From positions 1 through 39,441 of the forward strand of contig JANQID010000139.1 of the NCBI GenBank assembly GCA_028282325.1: 39,441 nt of DNA. The letters run 5' to 3'. Positions 17,885 to 25,685 of this stretch are shown here, piece after piece. The notes beneath the pieces were generated by a model. The model ran no database searches. It was not told the origin of the DNA and worked only from the letters and a program-made list of their open reading frames with translations. Positions within the stretch are counted from its first letter, which is position 1, and each line of letters opens with the position of its first letter. A program made the position numbers and the translations under genes. Source of the stretch: Chloroflexaceae bacterium. Its GTDB lineage: Bacteria > Chloroflexota > Chloroflexia > Chloroflexales > Chloroflexaceae.

Positions 17885-19279
17885 TTACTCGAATACGGCT
17901 TTGTCAATCAGCTCAATATCAACGGGATAGTCTCCGGTGAAGCAGCCGGTGCAAAAACTGCACGGCGACTGACCGGTCGCTTTGATCAAGCCTTCGAGGC
18001 TCAAATACGCCAGGCTGTCGGCATCCATATCCTGGCGAATTTCCTCAACGCTCATCCGGTGAGCGATCAATTCGGGGTAGGTCGCCATATCAACGCCGAG
18101 GAAACAGGGATGGCAGATCGGCGGCGATGATACGCGCATATGGACCTCGCGCGCGCCGGTCTTGCGGATCATATGCACCATCGGCCGGCTGGTGTGGCCG
18201 CGTACGATACTGTCATCGATCATCACAACGCGCTTGCCGCGCAAATGATCGGTGAGCGGATTAAACTTGAGTGCGATGCCAACTTTTCGCAAGCGGTCAT
18301 CCGGCTGAATAAAGGTTCGTCCGATGTAGCGGTTTTTGATCAACCCTTCGCTATACGGTATGCCGGATTCCTGGGCATAGCCGATGGCGGCGGGGATGCC
18401 GCTGTCGGGCACCGGAATGACGAGATCGGCGTCGGCGGGTGCTTCGCGGGCAAGCTGGCGGCCGGCGGCCACGCGCATAGCGTGTAGTGATGTCTCATTG
18501 AGCATGCTGTCGGGGCGGGCAAAATAGATGTATTCAAAGAGGCATGAGGCTTTCCGTGGCTCGGGCATCAGCGCTATGGTAATCGGCCCGTCTTCGCCGA
18601 TGCCGACAATTTCACCGGGACTAATCTCTCGCTCGAATGTCGCGCCAATGGTGCTCAGCGCGCAACTTTCCGACGCAACAACCCAGCCATTCTCGCCGAG
18701 GCGTCCCAGACACAGAGGATGAATGCCCCAGGGATCGCGCAGTGCATATAATGCCTTGCTGGTTAAAACGGTCAGGCTGTAGGCGCCCTGTGCCCGAACC
18801 ATAAAAATTTTCAGCTTTTCTTCCCAGGTGCGCCCTTCGCCCCCGGCCAGCATCTGCGTGACGACTTCGCTGTCGCTGGTGCTGGTGAGACCGACGCCAC
18901 GCCGCAGCAACTCCTGGCGCAGATCGAGCGCGTTGGTCAGATTGCCGTTGTGCCCGACTGCCAGTGGCCCCAGCACGCTTTCGACCACGAATGGCTGCGC
19001 ATTCTCGATCTTTGAGGAGCCGGTGGTCGAGTAGCGCACGTGCCCAATTGCTAAATAACCGCTCAGCGGGCGTAGTTTATTCTCATCAAAAACTTGTGCG
19101 ACCAGTCCCATATCCTTGTACACACGGATGCGTCGTCCGTCGGATGTGGCGATTCCTGCGCTTTCCTGTCCACGATGCTGGAGCGCATACATTCCGAAGA
19201 ATGTGAGTCGGGCGACATCGGCATCTGGAGAGAAAATGCCGAATACTCCGCATGCGTGTGAGGGTTTATCGCCAAACAT
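17885..19279 (-). CDS. purF: amidophosphoribosyltransferase
   Basis: PurF makes phosphoribosylamine from PRPP and glutamine, the first committed step of purine synthesis. After a short propeptide (MFGDKPSHA) the class II glutamine amidotransferase domain starts with Cys10 in CGVFGIF, and the phosphoribosyltransferase domain has the PRPP loop VVMIDDSIVRGHTS (~residues 350-363). Cysteines in KASCLFEY, SPPICHPC and PCSFCTGCF are placed as in the Bacillus-type enzyme that carries an Fe-S cluster. The 464 residues fit that class. A GGAAGAGG lies upstream of the ATG. The gene stands alone on this strand, with the kinase operon 172 nt downstream. Confidence 0.96.
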   Translation of the reverse strand: MFGDKPSHACGVFGIFSPDADVARLTFFGMYALQHRGQESAGIATSDGRRIRVYKDMGLVAQVFDENKLRPLSGYLAIGHVRYSTTGSSKIENAQPFVVESVLGPLAVGHNGNLTNALDLRQELLRRGVGLTSTSDSEVVTQMLAGGEGRTWEEKLKIFMVRAQGAYSLTVLTSKALYALRDPWGIHPLCLGRLGENGWVVASESCALSTIGATFEREISPGEIVGIGEDGPITIALMPEPRKASCLFEYIYFARPDSMLNETSLHAMRVAAGRQLAREAPADADLVIPVPDSGIPAAIGYAQESGIPYSEGLIKNRYIGRTFIQPDDRLRKVGIALKFNPLTDHLRGKRVVMIDDSIVRGHTSRPMVHMIRKTGAREVHMRVSSPPICHPCFLGVDMATYPELIAHRMSVEEIRQDMDADSLAYLSLEGLIKATGQSPCSFCTGCFTGDYPVDIELIDKAVFE

Positions 19280-19351
19280 GCACAGTTGCCTCTTCCTTGG
19301 TTTCCTTTTTTATGCATACAACTCGCATATGATAAACATGCCAGGACTCTC

Positions 19352-19357
19352 ATTATA
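19352..19357 (-). promoter_or_regulatory. possible -10 element for purF
   Basis: On the reverse strand TATAAT lies 73 nt before the purF ATG. The -35 region (AACAGT or ACAGTT at 16-17 nt) is weak. No PurR or guanine riboswitch motif was recognised. Confidence 0.4.
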
Positions 19358-19496
19358 AACCCTTTTCTAGAATAACTGTTTTGTAATCCGGCGGAATATG
19401 GTTGGTGCAACTTGCAGGAGCGACAGTGCGCGCCGGCAAGTTTAGACGGCGTAGCTATGCGATAAATGCGCCCGTCGGTCAATCTGCACGGCGGAA

Positions 19497-19526
19497 TTGG
19501 CGGAAAGCTGTAATCCCTTCTATAAT
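19497..19526 (+). promoter_or_regulatory. sigma70-type promoter for the histidine phosphatase gene
   Basis: TTGGCG (19497-19502), an 18-nt spacer and TATAAT (19521-19526) lie 64 nt before the ATG at 19591. Confidence 0.6.
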
Positions 19527-19590
19527 ACACGGCGGTGAAGCAACCCGGTCAACCAGCATTGATTTTCTACACAAAGCGAGATGCCCAACT

Positions 19591-20220
19591 ATGCGTTTGA
19601 TCCTCATCCGCCACGGTGAGACCGAATGGAATGTGACGTTGCAATACCAGGGCCACGCAAATATTCCGCTCAACGATCGCGGGCGCTGGCAGGCGCGTGC
19701 GGTCGGCGAGCGGTTGCGACAACTGCAAGCCTCGGCCATTTATGCGAGCGATATTGCGCGCGCGTGGGAGACAGCCGAAATTATCGGCGAATCTGTTGGG
19801 TTGACGCCGCAGCCAATGGCGGAACTGCGCGAGATCGATGTGGGGCAATGGGAGGGCCTCACTCCCGAAGAGCTGTATCGTCGGTTTCCGGATCACATGC
19901 GTGAATATGAACGCGACCCGGCGCGCACGGTGCGCCTGGAGGGCGAGTCGTACGCGCAGCTTCAAGAGCGGGCCCTGGTTGCTCTTCAATGCATTCACGA
20001 AACGCATCAACCCGATGAGACAGTCGTGGCGGTTTCGCATGGAGGGACGATTCGGGCGTTGTTATGCCATATAATCGGGCTCAATCTGATCTATTTCGGA
20101 CGCATCTGGCTTGACAACGGCTCGATCACCGAGCTTCGCTACGGCAAGCACGGCTGGCGTTTGATGCGGCTCAGTGATGCAGCGCATCTGGAGGGGGAAA
20201 CGTTCGAAGGCGGCGAATAA
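19591..20220 (+). CDS. histidine phosphatase family protein (phosphoglycerate mutase-like)
   Basis: The 209-residue protein begins MRLILIRHGETEWN, the family's phospho-histidine motif at the N terminus. It also has DRGRWQA, the acidic LREIDVGQWEG (~residues 79-89) and the second catalytic His in VAVSHGG (~149-155). The frame is open upstream to 19402, but the promoter lies inside that extension and family alignment places the start at 19591. Members include cofactor-dependent phosphoglycerate mutase, cobalamin phosphatase CobC and general phosphatases; the length favours a phosphatase. No cobalamin genes adjoin it, so the substrate is open. Confidence 0.88.
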   Translation: MRLILIRHGETEWNVTLQYQGHANIPLNDRGRWQARAVGERLRQLQASAIYASDIARAWETAEIIGESVGLTPQPMAELREIDVGQWEGLTPEELYRRFPDHMREYERDPARTVRLEGESYAQLQERALVALQCIHETHQPDETVVAVSHGGTIRALLCHIIGLNLIYFGRIWLDNGSITELRYGKHGWRLMRLSDAAHLEGETFEGGE

Positions 20221-20280
20221 GCCGATTCGATCGGCAACTCGAATATGCAGCGGTGCGACACGGCGATGTCTGTTATGACG

Positions 20281-20323
20281 ACCGCCCGTTCGTATCGCTT
20301 TTTAGTTGGGGCGGCGGTTTTTA
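20281..20323 (+). terminator. probable rho-independent terminator
   Basis: ACCGCC (20281-20286) pairs with GGCGGT (20313-20318), which runs into TTTTT. The stem is only 6 bp with a long loop, so strength is uncertain. It follows the phosphatase gene. Confidence 0.5.
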
Positions 20324-20338
20324 GAACCTGTCTAAAAA
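20318..20338. repeat. palindrome TTTTTAGA-N5-TCTAAAAA upstream of ppc
   Basis: A perfect 8-bp inverted repeat around ACCTG. Its left arm is the T tract of the preceding hairpin. It could extend the terminator or be a protein site. Its centre is 30 bp before the first AGACT-N5-AGTCT palindrome. Confidence 0.6.
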
Positions 20339-20350
20339 GGGGCGGAAAGC

Positions 20351-20415
20351 AGACTGGTCCAGTCTTCCATAAAAGCGTTTGCAATGGTATGTCGGCTGCG
20401 AGACTAGCCCAGTCT
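20351..20415. promoter_or_regulatory. twin palindromic operators flanking a candidate ppc promoter
   Basis: Two 15-bp sites share the form AGACT-N5-AGTCT: 20351-20365 (AGACTGGTCCAGTCT) and 20401-20415 (AGACTAGCCCAGTCT), exactly 50 bp apart. Between them TTCCAT (20365-20370), a 17-nt spacer and TATGTC (20388-20393) form a weak promoter. The first site would touch the -35 and the second would cover the transcription start, the geometry expected of a repressor that loops or clamps the promoter. The binding protein is unknown. Confidence 0.55.
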
Positions 20416-20441
20416 TTTCAGGCATAAATTGAAGGAGTATT

Positions 20442-23300
20442 ATGACGGAATTTCCACCATCCGAATATATCCATTCGCACGAACGTCTCGAAACGAATAT
20501 CCGGTTCCTCGGTCAAGCGTTGAGCCGGGTGCTCAACGAACAGGGCGGCGCCGAGGCATTCGCCCTGGAAGAGCAGGTTCGCTCGATCGCGCTGGATCTG
20601 CGGGCCAACCCCTCAAGCGCCCACGCGCGCGATCTGGCCGCCTTGATTGCCGGTCTCTCGGTTGAGCAGTTGCGGCGCTTGATCAAGTCGTTCACCCTTT
20701 ATTTCGGACTGGTGAACCTGGCCGAGAACGTTGAACGATTGCAGGCGTTACGCGACCGCGATCTCCACGATTTCCCGCAGCCGCGGGCGGAGGGCATCGC
20801 TGCGGCGGTGGGCGAATTACGGCGTCACGGCGTTTCGGCGACGGAGATCCAGCGGTGGATGCGCGGCGCGCTGATTATGCCCGTCTTTACAGCGCACCCG
20901 ACCGAGTCCAAGCGCCGCACCACGCTGGGCAAACTGCGCCGCATTGGCGATGCGCTCTCGATGCTGGTTTCTGAAAAGAGCTTGCCGCCGTATGAGCGCA
21001 CCGCGCTGGTCGCGCGCATCGAGGAGCAAATCATCGCGTTGTGGCAAAGCGATGAGGTGCGGGTGATCAAGCCGGCCGTCATCCATGAAGTGCAAAATGG
21101 CCTGTTCTATTTCGAGAATGTGTTGCTGGTCGAAACGCCGGCCATCTACCGTGAGCTGGAGCACGCGCTCCGTGAATACTATCCGGATTACAAATGGGAT
21201 GTGCCGGCGTTATTGCGTTTCGGTATGTGGATGGGCGGCGATCGCGATGGCAACCCATATGTCACGGTTGATGTCACGGTCGAGACGGTGCGCCTGCTGC
21301 GGGTGACGATGATTCGCCATTTCCTCGCCCAGATCGAAGAATTACGCCAACAACTGAGCCAATCCACCCAGCAGATTGTGATAAGCGACGATCTCCAGCA
21401 GCACCTGGAGAATTATGCGAATGTGTTTCCCGACCTGGCGAATTATCTCAACTGGCGGTATCCGCGCGAGCCGTATCGCCAGATGTGCAGTTTCATCACC
21501 GCGCGGTTGCAACATACGCTGGAGCATGTCAATACGCACGCGCCGCGCTGGGGCGGAGAAACGCTGCTCCCGGCGTCCGATTCGTTCTACTATTGCAGCG
21601 ACGCATTGCTCGATGACCTGCGCGTTATTGATGTCAGCCTGCGCGCGAACCAGGGCGCACGCGCCGCTGATGGCCTGTTGCGCGATCTGATCGTGACGGC
21701 GGAGGTGTTTCGCCTCCACGCGGCCACGCTCGACATTCGCCAGCACAGCGGTCGCCACTCCAGTGCCTTGCACGAGGTGCTGGCCGATGCCGGAGTGTGC
21801 GATGACTATATGGGTATGGACGAGGCGGAGCGGGTCGAGCTGCTGGCTCGCGAGTTAGAAAGCGCGCGTCCGTTGATTCCAGCCCGGCTGTCGATATACA
21901 GCGTTGAGACCCGCGAGGTCATTGAGACGTTTCGCACCATTGCCGCGTTGCTTGAGCAAATCGATCCGCAGGTGATCGAGACCTACATCATCAGTACCAC
22001 CACCGCGGTGAGCGATATTCTCGCCGTATTGCTGCTGGCCCGCGAAGCCGGATTGTTCAAGATTGGCCAGTTCAGCCGTCTCAATGTAGCGCCGCTGTTC
22101 GAAACCGGCGACGATTTATCGCGGGCCGGTGCGCTTCTCGATGCATGCCTGAATCTGCCGGTCTTTCGCGAGCACCTCCGTCTGTGCGGCGATGTTCAGG
22201 AAGTGATGCTCGGCTATTCGGACAGCAACAAAGAAGGCGGATTTGTGGCTGCAAACTGGGCGTTGTACCAGGCGCAGATTGATCTCTGCAATGTTGCGCG
22301 TCGCCATGGCATCCGGCTGCGGCTCTCCCACGGCCGCGGCGGCGCGGTGGGTCGTGGCGGTGGTCCGGCCAACCAGGCGATTATGGCCCAACCGCCTGGA
22401 ACGCTGCGCGACCATTTTAAAGTCACCGAACAGGGCGAAGTTATCTCGGATCGCTATTTCGAACCGCGCGCCGCCCATCGCCACCTGGAGCAAGTCATGA
22501 ACGCCGTGATGCGCGGCAGCTTCCCCGAGGCGGCGGCTCAGCCCGATCCAGAATGGCTCACGGCGATGGAACATATGGCGCGTATCGCCCGTGAGCGCTA
22601 TCGGTCGCTAGTCTATGATAATCCCGATTTTTTGACCTATTTCCGCAACGCGACGCCGATATCCGAGATCAGCCACCTGCGCATCGGCTCACGCCCGGCC
22701 AGCCGACGCGCCAGCAACCGCATCGAGGATCTACGCGCGATCCCGTGGGTGTTCAGTTGGATGCAAAGTCGCCACACGCTGCCGGGTTGGTATGGCCTGG
22801 GCGCTGCGCTGACGTGGTTTGTCGAGCAACGGGCGGCGCATCCAACCGCTAACAGCGAGTCGCCGCCCGCCGTCGATTCAAATGCCAACCTGGTCCTGTT
22901 GCGCGATATGTATCAACACTGGCCGTTCTTTCGCACGGTGATCGACAATGCGCAGATGATCTTGTCTAAGGCGGATATGGGCATTGCCAGGCAGTATGCG
23001 AACCTTGTTCCTGACCAGGCGTTAGCCGATCAGATACACGGCGTGATCGCAGCCGAGTACGAACGCACCTATCGCATGATTTGCTCTGTGGCAGAAATTG
23101 ATGAGTTGCTCGATAGCCGCAAAACCTTATGGCACTCGATCCAGCGGCGCAATCCCTATATCGATCCGCTGAGCTATATCCAGATTGAGTTGCTGCGCCG
23201 TTTGCGCGATGCCCCGTCCGGGCCGGAGCATCACGCAATTGAAACGGCGATGCTTATGAGCATTAATGGCATTGCCGCCGGGCTGAAGAATACCGGCTAG
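20442..23300 (+). CDS. ppc: phosphoenolpyruvate carboxylase
   Basis: This 952-residue cytosolic enzyme carboxylates PEP with bicarbonate to oxaloacetate, the main anaplerotic reaction and part of autotrophic carbon flow in some Chloroflexota. Visible signatures are the catalytic histidine block TAHPTESKRRT (~residues 150-160), MGGDRDGNP (~265-273), GYSDSNKEGG (~589-598), and SHGRGGAVGRGGGP (~629-642), where the glycine loop covers the active site. The C-terminal end is NTG, as in other PEPCs. ATG follows GAAGGAGTATT. The N terminus lacks the plant phosphorylation serine motif. Two palindromes in the leader suggest transcriptional control. Confidence 0.96.
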   Translation: MTEFPPSEYIHSHERLETNIRFLGQALSRVLNEQGGAEAFALEEQVRSIALDLRANPSSAHARDLAALIAGLSVEQLRRLIKSFTLYFGLVNLAENVERLQALRDRDLHDFPQPRAEGIAAAVGELRRHGVSATEIQRWMRGALIMPVFTAHPTESKRRTTLGKLRRIGDALSMLVSEKSLPPYERTALVARIEEQIIALWQSDEVRVIKPAVIHEVQNGLFYFENVLLVETPAIYRELEHALREYYPDYKWDVPALLRFGMWMGGDRDGNPYVTVDVTVETVRLLRVTMIRHFLAQIEELRQQLSQSTQQIVISDDLQQHLENYANVFPDLANYLNWRYPREPYRQMCSFITARLQHTLEHVNTHAPRWGGETLLPASDSFYYCSDALLDDLRVIDVSLRANQGARAADGLLRDLIVTAEVFRLHAATLDIRQHSGRHSSALHEVLADAGVCDDYMGMDEAERVELLARELESARPLIPARLSIYSVETREVIETFRTIAALLEQIDPQVIETYIISTTTAVSDILAVLLLAREAGLFKIGQFSRLNVAPLFETGDDLSRAGALLDACLNLPVFREHLRLCGDVQEVMLGYSDSNKEGGFVAANWALYQAQIDLCNVARRHGIRLRLSHGRGGAVGRGGGPANQAIMAQPPGTLRDHFKVTEQGEVISDRYFEPRAAHRHLEQVMNAVMRGSFPEAAAQPDPEWLTAMEHMARIARERYRSLVYDNPDFLTYFRNATPISEISHLRIGSRPASRRASNRIEDLRAIPWVFSWMQSRHTLPGWYGLGAALTWFVEQRAAHPTANSESPPAVDSNANLVLLRDMYQHWPFFRTVIDNAQMILSKADMGIARQYANLVPDQALADQIHGVIAAEYERTYRMICSVAEIDELLDSRKTLWHSIQRRNPYIDPLSYIQIELLRRLRDAPSGPEHHAIETAMLMSINGIAAGLKNTG

Positions 23301-23319
23301 CCAATGCTTGACTAGAACT

Positions 23320-23385
23320 CGACAAGCGTTCGGGCTGTCTCATCAGGCTTTTCGAGCGACAGCCGAATGACGCCTAGGCTTGTCG
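23320..23385. terminator. nested hairpin between convergent ppc and a small reverse gene
   Basis: The outer arms CGACAAGC (23320-23327) and GCTTGTCG (23378-23385) enclose an inner stem of TTCGGGCTGTC (23329-23339) with GACAGCCGAA (23358-23367), which has one bulged G. No T tract follows on either strand, so it may be a barrier or 3'-protecting structure rather than a classical terminator. The right outer arm lies in the last codons of the reverse gene. Confidence 0.45.
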
Positions 23386-23640
23386 TTCGCCGCGCAACTG
23401 GTCCACGCGCCAGCGGGCCAGCTCGCCGATCTGGCTGTAGGACTCGGCCATATCCGGCGCGCGCCCTGGCGATCGCTGCTCGGCGTCGATCGCTTCGGCC
23501 AGCGCCAGCAAGCCGTCAATGTTATCGACCACGTCCTGATACCGGTTCATCAAGGCGTAGAATTTGCCGTGCAGCGGATTGCATACCCGCAAATCGTAGC
23601 GTCGATTCATCGTCATTGCGTGCAGCTTCTCCATCTCCAT
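23374..23640 (-). CDS. small hypothetical protein, 88 residues
   Basis: A mostly helical, soluble protein with a basic middle (HAMTMNRRYDLRV) and an acidic, Arg-containing C-terminal half (LLALAEAIDAEQRSPG...RWRVDQLRGE). AAGGAG is placed about 10 nt before the ATG, and the frame has normal codon use, so it is more credible than the overlapping forward frame. The family is not recognised. TATACT on the reverse strand near 23767-23772 may be its -10. It converges on ppc. Confidence 0.55.
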   Translation of the reverse strand: MEMEKLHAMTMNRRYDLRVCNPLHGKFYALMNRYQDVVDNIDGLLALAEAIDAEQRSPGRAPDMAESYSQIGELARWRVDQLRGERQA

Positions 23641-23831
23641 CGTTTTGTTGCTCCTTATGCTTTGTGAAAAGACCGGATCGATTCGCCGATCTCCACGCAG
23701 CTACCGTCACGTTGAATTGATGCGGCTCTCGCATTCCGGCAATCAGATGTCTTCGTTCCGCGGGCAAGTATAGCACGCCCGCGCTTTCTGCGTCAGTGTT
23801 CAGTCGTTGCAAATTTCGCAGAGTTGTGTAG

Positions 23832-24047
23832 ACGGTTCGATTGTCGGACTACAAGGAGATATGGACGCTGGTGTGCTTCTATCCGGGCGACTTCACCTAT
23901 GTGTGCACGACCGAAGTCGCCGGTATGATCCGCAACTTCTCGCGGATGAAAGAGTTTGGCGTCAAGGGCGTCGCCATCAGCGCCGACTCGATCTACTCGC
24001 ACAAGGTGTGGGCCGAGACCAGCCCGGCGATTACCGCCGCCTTATAG
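23832..24047 (+). pseudogene. internal fragment of a peroxiredoxin (AhpC/TSA) gene
   Basis: About 70 residues match the core of 2-Cys/1-Cys peroxiredoxins: RLSDYKEIWTLVCFYPGDF, then TYVCTTEVAG with the peroxidatic cysteine, and ADSIYSHKVWAETSP. The N-terminal strand before the active site (normally ~35 residues) is missing, with an in-frame TAG at 23829, and the frame stops at ITAAL, where at least 80-100 further residues are expected. No ribosome binding site suits a start. The motif itself is intact but the protein could not fold, so this is a gene fragment. Confidence 0.8.
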
Positions 24048-24089
24048 AGAGCAGGTAAAAGATGGACAACGGATCTGAAACGGCATCAT

Positions 24090-24245
24090 TCAGTTGGTGT
24101 CGGTATGCCCAGAGGGGGCGGCAGTTCCGGGCACGTTTGCGCATACGGTTCGTCGGGGAGGTAGAGATCCCACTCATCCAGAGTGAGATTGCGCGTTGCG
24201 GACTGGCAAGCGTCGTTGAGCTGAGTAGTTCCGGGCGCGGGGAGT
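24090..24245 (-). pseudogene. C-terminal remnant of a WD40/signalling-ATPase type protein
   Basis: A reverse frame ending with TGA at 24090-24092 reads LNDACQSATRNLTLDEWDLY followed by LPDEPYAQTCPELPP. This strongly resembles the conserved end of large WD40-repeat or AAA-type signalling proteins (ACRLANRNLTxxEWxxYxxxxPYxxTCP). No start and no repeats precede it; it fades out near 24245. The attribution rests on memory of the motif. Confidence 0.5.
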
Positions 24246-24384
24246 ATGCGCGCAGTTCCGTCGCGACTACGGTTTGCAATCCGGCCTGGTTACAATCGGT
24301 GACAATGGTTGGATTCTCCAGTTCTACCGGCGCAATCGGTGCGGGGCAAAGGTTGGGCAGAGCCGCCGCTTGGGAAGTGAACAC
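24246..24384 (-). pseudogene. N-terminal-like remnant of a secreted beta-helix-type protein
   Basis: A reverse GTG at 24384, 11 nt after GAGGAGG, opens the frame FTSQAAALPNLCPAPIAPVE followed by NPTIVTDCNQAGLQ. The segment TIVTDC-x2-AGLQ resembles the entry to right-handed beta-helix proteins (VVTxCxxxGLxxAL...). The resemblance is lost after about 45 residues, where the frame meets the WD40-like tail in another phase. Identity is tentative. Confidence 0.3.
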
Positions 24385-24409
24385 GGCTTGATGCCTCCTC
24401 GCTGGTTGA

Positions 24410-25639
24410 TTACTCTTCGGGGTCGATGGGCAGTGTGACTATCGCGGTCGTGCCGGCGCCAGGCACACTCTCGAAGCGCAACGTTCCGCGGTGCCGCTCG
24501 ATGATGCCAAAGCTCACCGCCAGTCCCAGGCCGCTGCCCGTGCCGATCGGCTTGGTGGTAAAAAACGGCTCGCCGAGGCGCGCCAGCGTCTCCTGATCCA
24601 TACCCGCGCCGGTATCGCGCACGCTCACGATGATCGCGTCGCCGCGTTGCTCGCTGGCGACCTGGATCTCGCCACGATCTTCAATTGCCTGTATTGCGTT
24701 GGTTAGCAAGTTGAGGAAGACCTGGTTGAGTGCGCTGGGACGGCATACGATCGGGGGGAGCTCGCTATAGCGCTCGGTGATCTCGATCCGCTCTTTGCAC
24801 AGCGGACGTACAATGCGTATGGTGCTGATCAAACCTTCGTTGATATCGGCTTCTTTCGTCTCGGCTTCATCCAGGCGCGCAAAGTTGCGCAGCGAATGCA
24901 CGAGCGTGCGAATACGCTCCGCGCCATCCTGACTTTCCGTGATCAGGTCGTGGAGATCGTCCCACAGGTATGCCATATCAACGGCCTGTTCGGCGTCGTC
25001 GATAGCGGCGCGTTCCGTGCCGTCGGCGCGTTTGCGAAGGGCGGCGTAGGCGACGAAAAGTTGGCGCAGTCCCGATTCAATCCCGGCCAGATGATCGATG
25101 TTGTTGGCGACGAATGCGAGCGGGGTATTGATTTCGTGGGCCACACCGGCCACCAGTTGGCCAAGGGCGCGCATCTTCTCGGACTGTACGAGCTGGGCCT
25201 GGGTGAATTTCAAATCGGCGTGAGCTTTCTCCAGTTGCCGCAACGCGCCCTCAAGTTGCTGGTTGGTAACTGCGAGGCGGGCGGTCAGGTCGAGCTGCTG
25301 GCTCTGATCGTGCCCGACCATCGCCAGCCCGATGATCGCGTCGCGGTCGTCGTGCAGCACGGTCGTGGTATAGCCGATCAGCACCGGCTCGCCGTCCGCC
25401 CGAATATGGTCAAGCTCCCAGTCGACGACACCGCCTTCAGCAAATGTTCGTTCGATCATCAGCCGACCTTTATCGCAACTATATTGATCGAGAAATACGG
25501 CAAACGGCTGCCCGATCAACTCGCCGGACGGGCGCCCGAAGAGGTGCTCGGCAGCCGGGTTGGCGCTGGTAAATATGCCATCGCAATCGAGCGTCGCCAT
25601 CACCAGACTGGATTGGCGAAAAAGATGTTCTGTCCACAT
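24410..25639 (-). CDS. PAS histidine kinase
   Basis: The 409-residue soluble kinase has an N-terminal PAS domain (~residues 5-120: ANPAAEHLFGRPSGELIGQPF), a coiled coil (~125-160), a HisKA domain with the phospho-histidine in AGVAHEINTPLAF (~165-177) and an ATPase domain with N-box NLLTNAIQAIED, DTGAGMD and GTGSGLGLAVS (~370-380). HEINTP places it in the HEN/HEIN class. It follows the receiver gene by 46 nt, so the two are the likely pair. The input signal is not identifiable; there are no membrane helices. Confidence 0.92.
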   Translation of the reverse strand: MWTEHLFRQSSLVMATLDCDGIFTSANPAAEHLFGRPSGELIGQPFAVFLDQYSCDKGRLMIERTFAEGGVVDWELDHIRADGEPVLIGYTTTVLHDDRDAIIGLAMVGHDQSQQLDLTARLAVTNQQLEGALRQLEKAHADLKFTQAQLVQSEKMRALGQLVAGVAHEINTPLAFVANNIDHLAGIESGLRQLFVAYAALRKRADGTERAAIDDAEQAVDMAYLWDDLHDLITESQDGAERIRTLVHSLRNFARLDEAETKEADINEGLISTIRIVRPLCKERIEITERYSELPPIVCRPSALNQVFLNLLTNAIQAIEDRGEIQVASEQRGDAIIVSVRDTGAGMDQETLARLGEPFFTTKPIGTGSGLGLAVSFGIIERHRGTLRFESVPGAGTTAIVTLPIDPEE

Positions 25640-25685
25640 AGCCGTTGCGAGGCTCCCGACCGTTGACGCTCCTATGCGGGCGCAC

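Noticed and set aside
23522-23812. Reverse 96-codon ORF overlapping the small hypothetical gene
   Set aside because: Out of phase with the better supported 88-residue gene that has a ribosome binding site.
24062-24391. Forward 109-codon ORF in the debris patch
   Set aside because: Low-complexity shadow; the family-like residues are on the reverse strand.
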